A stretch of DNA of 64,000 nt, taken from assembly GCF_030697375.1 (NCBI RefSeq), contig NZ_JAUYQD010000005.1:1-64000 (forward strand), read 5' to 3'. The notes under the pieces were generated by a model that was not told the origin of the DNA, did not search any database, and saw only the letters and a list, made by a program, of their open reading frames with translations. Both the position numbers and the translations under genes were made by a program. Of the stretch, positions 17,608-24,425 are shown piece by piece (the first letter of the stretch is position 1; each line of letters begins with the position of its first letter). Source of the DNA: Rhodoferax sp. (GTDB lineage: Bacteria > Pseudomonadota > Gammaproteobacteria > Burkholderiales > Burkholderiaceae_C).

Positions 17608-18155
17608 AACATCTGAATGGCCGAACTTTCGCTATTATTTTGATAGCTGCTTGCGCAATATCTGCGGGGGCTCAAGGCATAAATGACTCTAAAAGCAAAG
17701 ATAAACTTGCGGGCCAGTACAGCGGCGGTGGCATCCGGGGCGCCTTGCCGGTGGTGGCCGATGGCTGGCTGGTCAGCCCGGCGGAGGCGCTGGAGTACAA
17801 GGGCGAGGACGGCTTCAACGAGGCACCCGCACTGCGCCCGCGCGCCGTGGTCCCGCTGATTGACATCCTCAAGCCGGAGCCCGCGGACGACCTCAAAGTC
17901 AAAGCGCCATTTGCCATTGCGGTGCAGTTCAAAGGCCAGTCCGACGCCTCCATCGACCCGGCCACGTTCAAGGTGCTGTATGGCGCCTTCAAGATCGATA
18001 TCACCAGCCGCATCACCAAACACGTCAAGGTGACCCCGGAAGGCTTCACCCTGGAAAACGCCAAGATTCCGGTGGGCAAGCACCGCCTGACCCTGCAAGT
18101 GCAGGACGAAAAGCAGCGCGTGGCCGAGCGGGAACTGCGCATTGAAGTGGAATAA
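17604..18155 (+). CDS. small secreted protein of the caspase operon, signal peptide built from a dispersed repeat
   Basis: Exported protein of 183 aa whose ATG at 17604 overlaps the caspase stop (ATGA), with GGAGG just upstream. The hydrophobic signal-peptide core, AIILIAACAISAGAQG (residues 10-25), is encoded entirely by a copy of the window's dispersed repeat at 17631-17690. The mature part contains a beta-rich segment from about residue 105 (PFAIAVQFKGQSDASIDPATF, KHRLTLQVQDEKQRVAERELR) that resembles an Ig-like or bacterial cadherin-like sandwich. I recognise no catalytic motif. It may be a partner or substrate of the caspases. The lower GC at the 5' end reflects the repeat. Confidence 0.72.
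   Translation: MKHLNGRTFAIILIAACAISAGAQGINDSKSKDKLAGQYSGGGIRGALPVVADGWLVSPAEALEYKGEDGFNEAPALRPRAVVPLIDILKPEPADDLKVKAPFAIAVQFKGQSDASIDPATFKVLYGAFKIDITSRITKHVKVTPEGFTLENAKIPVGKHRLTLQVQDEKQRVAERELRIEVE
17631..17690 (+). repeat. dispersed repeat copy A (inside a coding region)
   Basis: GCTATTATTTTGATAGC forms a short inverted repeat (GCTAT/ATAGC) followed by the family core TGCTTGCGCA, an ATATCTG block and a degenerate GGGGCTnnAGGC end. It is in forward orientation and lies wholly inside the reading frame at 17604-18155, where it encodes the signal-peptide core. Confidence 0.8.
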
Positions 18156-18159
18156 AACC

Positions 18160-18825
18160 ATGCGGCTGAGCGGTTTTTTGGCCAGCGCCTTGCTGCTGGC
18201 AGCGACCTGGGGTGCCGCGCTGCCAGCCCAGGCGGCGCGTGTCCTGGCGACCACGGGCACGCTGCAACTCCAGCGGGGCGATGTGTTGCTGCCGGTCGCG
18301 GTGGGCACCCGCCTGCGCGAAGGCGATGCCCTGGTCAGCGCGACCGGGGCCGAGGCCTATGTGCGTTTTGACGACGGCGCACGCATGGCCTTGCGCGCCG
18401 ACTCCACCCTGCACATCACCACCCTGCAGCTCAAGGGCCCGCGCAGCAAGCGGCAAAAGGCACTGCGCATCGTGCAGGGCGGGCTGCGCTACATCTCCAG
18501 CAAACTGTCCGCCCGCCAGCGCATGGCCTTTGTCACCCCGACCGCCACCATCGGCATTCGCGGCACCGACATCGAGATTGCCGTCGCCGACGAAGCCGTG
18601 AACGACGACCCGTCCGGCACCTACCTCAAAGTCAACACCGGCGCCGCCACCCTGACGGCGGTGGACGGCACGGTGGTCGCCCTGGACCCCGGGCAAGTGG
18701 CCTTTGGCGGCGAGCCCGAACTGGTGCCCCGCGGTGCAGGCGGCACCCGGCGCCCCGCAGGGCGCAAAGTGGAGCCGACCAGCGGCCTGTTCAAAGCGGG
18801 TGTATTGGACAAATGGATGCGGTGA
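18160..18825 (+). CDS. exported FecR-domain protein
   Basis: Exported protein of 221 aa from the ATG at 18160. An in-frame TTG at 18142 would overlap the previous gene. The signal peptide ends near residue 28 (ALPAQAARV). The FecR domain (about 28-150) shows ATTGTLQLQRGDVLLPVAVG, LREGDALVSATGAEAYVRFDD, GGLRYISSK and FVTPTATIGIRGTDIEI. Classical FecR proteins have a cytoplasmic anti-sigma segment and one TM. This one has a cleavable signal instead and no ECF sigma gene nearby, so it is not a canonical sigma regulator. Stand-alone FecR proteins of this type occur near CHASE2 and other envelope sensors. It is the last gene of the caspase operon and converges on the transglycosylase. Confidence 0.85.
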   Translation: MRLSGFLASALLLAATWGAALPAQAARVLATTGTLQLQRGDVLLPVAVGTRLREGDALVSATGAEAYVRFDDGARMALRADSTLHITTLQLKGPRSKRQKALRIVQGGLRYISSKLSARQRMAFVTPTATIGIRGTDIEIAVADEAVNDDPSGTYLKVNTGAATLTAVDGTVVALDPGQVAFGGEPELVPRGAGGTRRPAGRKVEPTSGLFKAGVLDKWMR

Positions 18826-18835
18826 GCCGGTCGCC

Positions 18836-20158
18836 TCACTGCAGGCGCTGCAGCAGCTCCAGCGTGGGGTAACCGTCCGCCGGCAAGCCCAGGCTACGCT
18901 GGTACCGGCGCACGCCGCGCTGCGTGGCTGGGCCCACCATGCCGTCGGGCGTGCCGCACTCGAAGCCGCGCGTATTCAGCGCCGTCTGCAGCGCCAGCAC
19001 TTGGCTGCGTGACAGCGGCGGCACCTCGCGCGGCCAGGGCGCCTGCACCCCGGGGCCACCGGCCAGCCGCTGCGCCAGCAGGTTCACGGCGAGTGCATAA
19101 CTGGTCGCGTTGTTGTAGCGCAGGATGGTGCGGAAGTTCGGCCCCACCAAAAAGGCCGGCCCGCGTGCGCCTGCCGGGAGCAGGATGGCGCTCTCCAGCA
19201 GCGCAGGCAGCGGCGCACCGGTGATGGATTGCACGCCTTCGGCCGCCCATTGGGCGCTGGGCTGGCGCAGCTCGGCATTGGCCTGTGCGTAGTCAAAACC
19301 GGGGGGCAAGCGCACCTCCAGCCCCCAGGGCTGGCCCGCCTGCCAGCCGGAGCGTGCCAGGAAGTTGGCGGTGGACGCCATCACATCCGGCACGCTGCCC
19401 CAAATGTCACGTCGGCCATCGCCATCGGCATCCACCGCATAGGCCAAAAAGGCCGAGGGCAAAAACTGCGTCTGGCCCATGGCACCGGCCCACGATCCGA
19501 TCATCTGCGCGCGGTCGATACCGTGGTGCTGCAAAATTTTCAGAGCGGCGAGCAACTGGCCACGCGCCCACGCCTCGCGCCGCCCCTCAAAACCCAGCGT
19601 CGCCAGGGCGTCGATGGCCGGGATATCACCGATGTTGCTGCCGTAATTGCTTTCTATGCCCCAGATCGCGACCAGCACCTCGGCCGGCACACCGTAGCGC
19701 GCCGCAATGGCGTCCACGCCGGCATTCGCATCCCCATTCCCTGCCAAGCGCAGCTGCCGCAGCTTGGCCTCCCCCCGGGCGACGCGCTGCGGCGACACCG
19801 CGCTGTCCAGGTAGTCCCACACGGCGCGGGTGAACTCGGGCTGCGCCCGGTCCGAGGTGACCGCGCTGGGGACGAAGCGCACGGTGTCGAAAGCCGTGTG
19901 CAGCGTGGCCTCATCGATACCGGCGGCGCGTGCGCGGGTGCTGAACTCGGCCACCCAGCGGGCGAACTTCTGGCGGTGTTCGGCTTCCGTGGATTCGGCG
20001 GGCGTCTGCTCGGTGCTCACCACGGATGGGGTGGGTACGGTGGGCTCGACCGGTGGGGTGGAGGCGCAGCCCACAAGTGCGAGGATGGCCAGCAATGGGG
20101 GGACAAGTTTGCAGCGGGCGGACGCGGGGAAAAGGGAGGGGGTTTGCATGGGTCCCAT
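18836..20158 (-). CDS. lytic murein transglycosylase, MltB family, lipoprotein
   Basis: Cleaves peptidoglycan glycan strands from the periplasmic face, 440 aa from the ATG at 20158 (20149 is possible). The lipobox is ALVGC at about residues 27-31. The catalytic domain (about 60-350) contains VLVAIWGIESNYGSNIGD with the catalytic Glu, then GSWAGAMGQTQFLPSAFL, DADGDGRRDIWG and MASTANFLARSGW. A C-terminal peptidoglycan-binding domain (about 375-440) has LQTALNTRGFECGTPDGM and GPATQRGVRRYQ. It is convergent with the caspase operon. The cassette array lies about 75 bp upstream of its start. Confidence 0.93.
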   Translation of the reverse strand: MGPMQTPSLFPASARCKLVPPLLAILALVGCASTPPVEPTVPTPSVVSTEQTPAESTEAEHRQKFARWVAEFSTRARAAGIDEATLHTAFDTVRFVPSAVTSDRAQPEFTRAVWDYLDSAVSPQRVARGEAKLRQLRLAGNGDANAGVDAIAARYGVPAEVLVAIWGIESNYGSNIGDIPAIDALATLGFEGRREAWARGQLLAALKILQHHGIDRAQMIGSWAGAMGQTQFLPSAFLAYAVDADGDGRRDIWGSVPDVMASTANFLARSGWQAGQPWGLEVRLPPGFDYAQANAELRQPSAQWAAEGVQSITGAPLPALLESAILLPAGARGPAFLVGPNFRTILRYNNATSYALAVNLLAQRLAGGPGVQAPWPREVPPLSRSQVLALQTALNTRGFECGTPDGMVGPATQRGVRRYQRSLGLPADGYPTLELLQRLQ

Positions 20159-20234
20159 TTTCCTTGTTCCTGGTTCGTTGCATTGCAGTCAGGTGGGGGT
20201 ATACAACGGGGTGTTACGAACGGCAGTTACAGCC

Positions 20235-20323
20235 GTCCAACCTGAGAAAGCTTCAGGCCCGAAGCGGTCAGATGCTCCGCTTCACACAGTCGCTCAAAAT
20301 GCAGATTCAACGTAAAGTTAGAC
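20235..20323 (-). other. integron attC site 1
   Basis: An 89-bp site bounded by GTCCAAC (20235-20241) and GTTAGAC (20317-20323), which fit the attC core consensus RYYYAAC/GTTRRRY. The interior folds on itself, including GAAGCGG paired with CCGCTTC. It directly follows the stop of the 120-aa reading frame on the minus strand, the normal position of attC in a gene cassette. Confidence 0.72.
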
Positions 20324-20336
20324 GGCAAAGCGCGCC

Positions 20337-20699
20337 TCATTGCTTCACAGGGAACACTGTTCCACATAGCTTGAGAAGCGTTTCAGCTTCGGTAGGAGGC
20401 AGAGAGGCTGCTTTCGCGTCCAGCAGGTACTTCGGCCGCGCGTACATGAACCTGCGCACACCTTCATCGAGGACGAGCTTCTCGAAGACCGGTCCTTCGA
20501 GGGCGCTACCTTCCGCGGCACCTATGCAGACGAGCGGCTTCCCAGTTGCCTGCCGTAGCACAGTCCGAATTCGGTCGGAGACTTCCGTGTGGCCTGCGCG
20601 TGAGTTTTCGACATCGAATGACACTACTAGGCGGTCAGGCCCCACGTACGCAACGTGAACCGACGCGCCGACGAACAGTATCGCGATGATGTTGAACAT
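20337..20699 (-). CDS. integron cassette gene, hypothetical protein
   Basis: Protein of 120 aa (MFNIIAILFVGASVHVAYVG at the start), bounded on both sides by attC sites, which identifies it as a cassette gene. The N-terminal 18 residues are hydrophobic and could be a signal or membrane anchor. The rest is soluble (VSFDVENSRAGHTEVSD, RQATGKPLVCIGAAEGSA). I recognise no family. The start lies 9 bp after the attC core and the stop 13 bp before the next site, typical cassette spacing. Codon usage is less GC-biased than in the flanking chromosomal genes. Confidence 0.6.
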   Translation of the reverse strand: MFNIIAILFVGASVHVAYVGPDRLVVSFDVENSRAGHTEVSDRIRTVLRQATGKPLVCIGAAEGSALEGPVFEKLVLDEGVRRFMYARPKYLLDAKAASLPPTEAETLLKLCGTVFPVKQ

Positions 20700-20707
20700 T
20701 TCTTACC

Positions 20708-20890
20708 GTCTAACGAGGCTGTAAAAAAAGTGTTTTCGGCGATTTTTTGGCGTTGTAAGTCATTGATTTGTATAGGCTAATTTTTAACAATAGGGACGTA
20801 TTAGGGATTTTTTTACAGCCTCAACGTTTGACATGAGGGGCGGCCAAGAGCGACAGCTCTTGGCCGCCCCTCTCGATGGAACGGTTAGGC
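20708..20890 (-). other. integron attC site 2, interrupted by a 108-bp element
   Basis: Outer cores are GTCTAAC (20708-20714) and GTTAGGC (20884-20890). Removing the inserted element (20715-20822) and one AAC repeat leaves a 72-bp attC with a strong central palindrome: GAGGGGCGGCCAAGAGC and GCTCTTGGCCGCCCCTC separated by GACA. The stop codon of the restriction-like gene lies within the GTTAGGC core, as is common for cassette genes. Confidence 0.75.
20715..20822. mobile_element. MITE-like element inserted in attC
   Basis: 108 bp, AT-rich, no coding capacity. It has perfect 15-bp terminal inverted repeats (GAGGCTGTAAAAAAA and its complement) and is flanked by AAC on both sides (20712-20714 and 20823-20825), a probable 3-bp target duplication. 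It is presumably mobilised in trans by an IS transposase encoded elsewhere. The IS family is not identified. Confidence 0.7.
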
Positions 20891-21853
20891 ATCGCCGGGA
20901 GGCTCCGGAGTACCGATCGTGAAGGCTTTGCTGAGGCGAAAAATGTGCTTCGGAATGTCCGTAGGTTCATCAGCAAGGCGAAGCGGGGTAAAGCGGGCAC
21001 CGAACACTTCATCGATGACCAATGGAACGAAGGTCTCGGTCTCCACCTCAATCGATTCACCCAAGTGCGTACGGAGGTCGACTTCGACCATGAGGTCGGC
21101 GCACGCCTGAAACGGGGAACGTGAAAGTGCTTCGAGGAACAACCGTCGGAGTTCGTCAGGAAGACCGGCGACAAGTAGCGGCAGCTGCTCGGGCTTGAAA
21201 TCGAAACTGACGCAGTGATCGGAACCGGCAAAGTCGGCATTTACGGTTGCCGTGTACAGATCTTGTGAAACCCTCGCAAAAGTTGACAGTCGAGTGCCGA
21301 TCATGAGCAGCTCTGCGCCTTGAGCAAGACCAAGGCGGGAGACGGCGAAGCCAAAGTCTGGATACAGCTTTCGGAGTTCGGGTTGAAGCAGGTACTTAGG
21401 GGCGAGGTGCTTCTCGATTTCTTCCCATCGCGATTCAAACTCTTCAAATGAAACGTCTAAAAGCGGCGTTGCCTTTTCGACTCCGTAGACTGCGAGCCGT
21501 CGACCGTTACAGAGCGCGAAATGATCAGTCCGGACCTCTGGATGAATCGCGTAGCTGTAAGCCTGCTGGACATTTGCCGGCGACGTGACGCTTTCAATTG
21601 GGCTCTTTGCGTCGAGAACAAGAACCGGCCGGCCTTCAAAGTAGAGCGTGTAATCCGGAATGATAGTTACCGGGTGCTTCCTCGTGCCGACATAGATGAA
21701 GGGCTGAACCAAGTTCTTGCTTCGCACCACTGTCTGGGAACCCGTTGGGTGGTACCCCAACCTTGTGAGGATCGGCACGATGATGACTTCGCGGACCGCG
21801 TCCTCTTTAAAGTTCGGGTCTGAGAGGAGCTGCGGGTCAAAGTTGGGGAACAT
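20885..21853 (-). CDS. integron cassette gene: type I restriction HsdR N-terminal-like nuclease domain protein
   Basis: Protein of 322 aa. The N-terminal half resembles the HSDR_N nuclease domain: KEDAVREVIIVPILTRLGY, then PDYTLYFEGRPVLVLDAKSP, with the D...(D)xK arrangement of PD-(D/E)XK nucleases, and VQQAYSYAIHPEVR. There is no helicase or translocase domain, so it is not a complete HsdR subunit. The rest (about 150-322) is unassigned. The start is 10 bp from the GCCTAAC core and the stop lies inside attC 2, so it is a gene cassette. HSDR_N single-domain genes are common integron cargo and may be defence related (inference). Confidence 0.78.
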   Translation of the reverse strand: MFPNFDPQLLSDPNFKEDAVREVIIVPILTRLGYHPTGSQTVVRSKNLVQPFIYVGTRKHPVTIIPDYTLYFEGRPVLVLDAKSPIESVTSPANVQQAYSYAIHPEVRTDHFALCNGRRLAVYGVEKATPLLDVSFEEFESRWEEIEKHLAPKYLLQPELRKLYPDFGFAVSRLGLAQGAELLMIGTRLSTFARVSQDLYTATVNADFAGSDHCVSFDFKPEQLPLLVAGLPDELRRLFLEALSRSPFQACADLMVEVDLRTHLGESIEVETETFVPLVIDEVFGARFTPLRLADEPTDIPKHIFRLSKAFTIGTPEPPGDA

Positions 21854-21863
21854 GTGTTGCGAC

Positions 21864-21918
21864 GCCTAACGTTCGAAATGTGCGGCGCACGCGTAGCGGG
21901 TGTCCGTACGGTTGAGGC
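21864..21918 (-). other. candidate attC (or attI) site 3
   Basis: The core GCCTAAC (21864-21870; GTTAGGC on the minus strand) immediately precedes the HSDR_N cassette gene. A partner GTTGAGGC lies at 21911-21918, one base off the strict consensus. The interior can form an imperfect hairpin (CGG/CCG, CAC/GTG, GC/GC). It could be a degenerate attC or an attI-like entry site. No integrase gene is seen beside it. Confidence 0.45.
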
Positions 21919-22157
21919 GTTCTAGCGCGGCTCGCAACAACTCTTGGCGCTTGACCTGGCCCACCAAACTACGCCCTTTTTTGGTCATCAGCCCACATAG
22001 CTGTGTCACTGCGTCCGTTTCAAAAGCTCGCTTTTGTCCGCGCGCTGTGTCGCAGCTATGCAAGCTACCAGAAAATCGCCGTTGTATAAATCCCCTGATC
22101 ATGTGCTAGCGCCACTGTTCCAGCCGTCGACTAGTACGTAATGTATACCGCAAAACC

Positions 22158-22195
22158 TGCGGGATATTCTGGGCGCTGCGGGATAATCTGGACAC
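22158..22195. repeat. tandem repeat, possible transposon end
   Basis: TGCGGGATATTCTGG (22158-22172) and TGCGGGATAATCTGGACAC (22177-22195) are direct repeats 19 bp apart. Repeated transposase-binding sites of this layout occur at ends of some IS elements, for example IS21-like ones. No transposase gene or second end is visible, so this is at best a remnant. Confidence 0.35.
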
Positions 22196-22366
22196 GAAAA
22201 TTTCCTGAAAGTGGCTTGCAGATTAGGTTCCCTCGAATTTTCTACCTTTTTATACAGGTATAAAAACTCCGACAAACCCCGCACGCCGATTCTGCTCGAT
22301 TCTAGGCGGCACGCGGGTTGATTCTCGAACTGGACCACATACCCGACTGACCGCTATCGCGACAAA

Positions 22367-22516
22367 GCTGAAGTCCAGCCCGCCACTCCACATGGCGCAT
22401 GTAGATGCGGAAAAATTGTGGGTGCAAGGGGAGTCGCTCTATTTGCGCCATTTTTTTAAGCCAAATAGGCCTGTAGCCACCACAGATACTGCGCAAGCAG
22501 CTATCAAAACAAGAGC
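22367..22516 (-). repeat. dispersed repeat copy B with left extension
   Basis: The core copy spans 22458-22516 in reverse orientation (AAGCCAAATAGGCCTGTAGC at one end, GCGCAAGCAGCTAT inside). An additional ~90 bp to the left (22367-22457) is similar, roughly three-quarters identical by eye, to 26628-26720 beside copy D. It ends about 20 bp before the VOC gene stop. Confidence 0.7.
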
Positions 22517-22536
22517 AAAACCTACCGACTTTGGTG

Positions 22537-23016
22537 TCAGCCCCGCCGCGCTGCCTCAATCGCTGCGATGTCGATCTTTCCCATCGTCATCATCGCTTCA
22601 AACACGCGCTTGGCCGCAGCGCGATCGGGGTCGGCTATCGCATCGGTGAGGGCACGTGGGGTGATTTGCCACGACAGGCCCCACCGGTCCTTGCACCAAC
22701 CGCACTGGCTTTCCTGGCCGCCGTTTTGGACGATTGCGTTCCACAGGCGGTCGGTCTCACTCTGGTCGTCGGTGGCGATCTGAAACGAGAATGCCTCGCT
22801 GTGCTTGAACTGCGGGCCGCCATTGAGCCCGATGCAGGGGATGCCGGCCACGGTGAACTCGACCGTGAGGACATCGCCTTGCTTGCCGTCGGGATAGTCG
22901 CTTGGCGCGCGGAAGATGGCGCCCACCGCGCTGTCGGGGAAGGTCTCGGCATAGAACCTTGCGGCATCGACGGCGGTGCCGTCAAACCACAGGCAGATCG
23001 TATTTTTGCTGGCCAT
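22537..23016 (-). CDS. VOC family protein (PhnB / 3-dmu-9_3-mt type)
   Basis: Small cytoplasmic protein of 159 aa from the ATG at 23016, with AGGAG at 23022-23027. The fold is vicinal-oxygen-chelate: NTICLWFDGTAVDAARFYAE, FPDSAVGAI, VLTVEFTVAGIPCIGLNGGP and RWGLSWQITPRAL match the PhnB-like family often annotated as 3-demethylubiquinone methyltransferase, although that activity is not supported for this group. The true function is unknown. It lies 63 bp downstream of a DUF4440 gene on the same strand, and both belong to small stress or antibiotic-tolerance type families. Confidence 0.85.
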   Translation of the reverse strand: MASKNTICLWFDGTAVDAARFYAETFPDSAVGAIFRAPSDYPDGKQGDVLTVEFTVAGIPCIGLNGGPQFKHSEAFSFQIATDDQSETDRLWNAIVQNGGQESQCGWCKDRWGLSWQITPRALTDAIADPDRAAAKRVFEAMMTMGKIDIAAIEAARRG

Positions 23017-23079
23017 GTTGTTTCTCCTGAAGCGTTGAAGATCTCAATATAGCCAAATGCCTTTCGCTCAGGCACCGGC

Positions 23080-23469
23080 TCAGTGCGCACCGACCGGCGC
23101 CTCCGTGTGCATGGCACAGCGCCAGCCGTCGTTGGTCTTGACCCAGGTCGAGGTGTCGTTCCACTCCGGTTCCGTGGTGGCACCCTGGCCGCGCGGCGTG
23201 ACACCCTCCTTGACGCGGTAGGACAGGATCGCCGTCGCGTCGTTCGGAAACACCACCTCCATGTCGCGGAGTTCAAACGAGTTGACCACCATGGTGCCGT
23301 GGTCCGCCATCTGGCGGTAGCCCGCATGGTCGAATTTCATCGCGCCGTGCGGGCTGACCATGAACGCCGACTCGCAGAGCAGGTTCAGCGCCACATCGGT
23401 CTCGTGGTCCACGATCGACTGCCAAAACTTGGTTTCGAGGTCGATCAGGGTCGAACGTGGGTTCTGCAT
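23080..23469 (-). CDS. DUF4440 / SnoaL-like NTF2-fold protein
   Basis: Protein of 129 aa from the ATG at 23469 with AAGGAGA just upstream, so longer upstream frames are unnecessary. The NTF2-like pattern is visible: LIDLETKFWQSIVDHETDVALNL at the N-terminus, FMVSPHGAMKFDHAGYRQM and a C-terminal strand WVKTNDGWRCAMHTEAPVG. Such proteins bind small ligands or act on them, but no catalytic residue set can be assigned. It is probably co-transcribed with the downstream VOC gene. Confidence 0.8.
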   Translation of the reverse strand: MQNPRSTLIDLETKFWQSIVDHETDVALNLLCESAFMVSPHGAMKFDHAGYRQMADHGTMVVNSFELRDMEVVFPNDATAILSYRVKEGVTPRGQGATTEPEWNDTSTWVKTNDGWRCAMHTEAPVGAH

Positions 23470-23608
23470 TTCAGTCTCCTTGCAATGAGAGGAATTCCAT
23501 TGTCCGGGTTGCAAGGACTTCCGTCTGTCGGACGGCGCTGATATGGGTGTAGGAATTCGCTGACACCTGCAGGCCAGAGAATGGAGCACCGGGCGATGAC
23601 CCATGCTC

Positions 23609-23926
23609 TCAGTGGTAATCGTCTTCCCGCTGGTGACGAATGGCACCGATGATGACGGTGCTGTTATCGACTATTTCATAAAGCGCCACATAGCCTGCGC
23701 TTCCAAAATTGATAACGAGCTCGCGGATGAAAGGGCTATCCCCAAGCTTGCGACAGGCAAATGGAGAGGATCTCAAAAAGGCTATGCCCTCTTTGATCGC
23801 CTGTAGCGCCCTCTCGGGAATGTCAAGATCGCCCGATGCGCTTTCCAGTTCACGCTGAAGAATGAAATCAAAAAGCCGCTCCAGGTCTTCATCCGCAGCG
23901 GTGCTGAATTGAACGGTGTAGCGCAT
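23609..23926 (-). CDS. RelE/ParE-family toxin
   Basis: Toxin of a type II toxin-antitoxin pair, 105 aa from the ATG at 23926. A TTG one codon upstream also opens the frame. ParE-like features are YTVQFSTAADEDLERLFDFI at the N-terminus, a middle helix (RALQAIKEGIAFL), FACRKLGDSPFIRELVI and the C-terminal IIGAIRHQREDDYH with the typical IRHQREDDY ending. ParE toxins poison gyrase and RelE toxins cut mRNA. This C-terminus favours the ParE side. The start overlaps the antitoxin stop (TGATG), so translation is coupled. Confidence 0.87.
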   Translation of the reverse strand: MRYTVQFSTAADEDLERLFDFILQRELESASGDLDIPERALQAIKEGIAFLRSSPFACRKLGDSPFIRELVINFGSAGYVALYEIVDNSTVIIGAIRHQREDDYH

Positions 23927-24204
23927 CAATTGTGCTGAGACTGGGTTCGACGTGCGGCCACCAGTTTGGCTTCAAGCTTGGCAAGCACGGCCTCTGCGGC
24001 AATGCCGTCCCCTGCACGCTTGGTTTCCTCGATGGCAGCGATGCCCCGACGCAGGAACTCAGCCTGGTACTGGCGCTTCAAAACAGTTTGGCGAACGGCG
24101 TTCTCAACGAATTCCGAAAGCGATTCGCCCTGCGCCAGGACGGCCTCAACTTCGATCCTGAACTCGGGTGCGACGCGAATAGGGGGGAGAGTTGCTGTTT
24201 TCAT
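23926..24204 (-). CDS. antitoxin of the ParE-type pair
   Basis: Protein of 92 aa from the ATG at 24204 (MKTATLPPIRVAPEFRIEV). The N-terminal half is consistent with a ribbon-helix-helix DNA-binding unit (TLPPIRVAPEFRIEVEAVLA, GESLSEFVENAVRQTV). The C-terminal half is a charged helix (AVLAKLEAKLVAARR) suited to binding the toxin. It resembles YlcI/YnfO-type antitoxins. The stop overlaps the toxin start by one base. A perfect 14-bp palindrome 12 bp upstream is a likely autoregulatory operator. Confidence 0.8.
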   Translation of the reverse strand: MKTATLPPIRVAPEFRIEVEAVLAQGESLSEFVENAVRQTVLKRQYQAEFLRRGIAAIEETKRAGDGIAAEAVLAKLEAKLVAARRTQSQHN

Positions 24205-24215
24205 TCCGCCATTGT

Positions 24216-24229
24216 ATTGCAATTGCAAT
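24216..24229. promoter_or_regulatory. palindromic operator of the toxin-antitoxin operon
   Basis: ATTGCAATTGCAAT is a perfect 14-bp palindrome 12 bp upstream of the antitoxin start, the usual place for the operator bound by ribbon-helix-helix antitoxins. The assignment rests on symmetry and position only. Confidence 0.55.
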
Positions 24230-24260
24230 TCACGCCCGATTCTTTCAGGTAGCTGTGCAT

Positions 24261-24319
24261 AAGCCAAACAGGTCTGTAGCCCCCGCAGATACTGCGCAAG
24301 CAGCTATAAAAACAGGAGC
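24261..24319 (-). repeat. dispersed repeat copy C
   Basis: Reverse-orientation copy, nearly identical to copy E at 28109-28167 in its inner part (CCGCAGATACTGCGCAAGCA). It is joined directly to a copied fragment of the AraC gene tail (24320-24399). Confidence 0.8.
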
Positions 24320-24399
24320 AAAACCTATCTGCTTGGGTGCGTAGCCCGCCACTCCCTTGGGCTACTGCCCGTCCAGCGTTTGAAGGCCCGGTTGAATAG
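24320..24399 (-). pseudogene. AraC 3'-end fragment (second copy)
   Basis: About 80 bp matching the last codons of the AraC gene at 28173-29186 plus adjoining sequence. Together with repeat copy C (24261-24399) it is about 95% identical by eye to 28109-28247. The match stops abruptly in the codons for the second HTH helix. No promoter or start is present. Confidence 0.8.
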
Positions 24400-24425
24400 T
24401 CTCTCCGTCGCATGACAGGCAGTGG

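Larger units (their letters stand above)
21919..22536. other. gene-poor remnant region
   Basis: About 620 bp without a gene I can support. It holds short unrecognised minus-strand frames (78 aa ending at 21866; 79 aa ending at 22099), a tandem repeat resembling a transposon end (22158-22195), and repeat copy B with its extension (22367-22516). It looks like scar tissue between the cassette array and the next accessory genes. Confidence 0.5.

Noticed and set aside
18160..18825. FecR as part of a FecIR-type iron uptake system
   Set aside because: No ECF sigma factor or TonB-dependent receptor is nearby, and the protein has a cleavable signal instead of a cytoplasmic anti-sigma region.
20885..21853. 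Complete type I restriction system
   Set aside because: Only an HSDR_N-like domain is present. Helicase/translocase, HsdM and HsdS are absent nearby.
21866..22338. Integron integrase or transposase gene beside the cassette array
   Set aside because: The short frames here (78 and 79 codons) carry no tyrosine-recombinase or DDE motif, and no longer frame exists on either strand.
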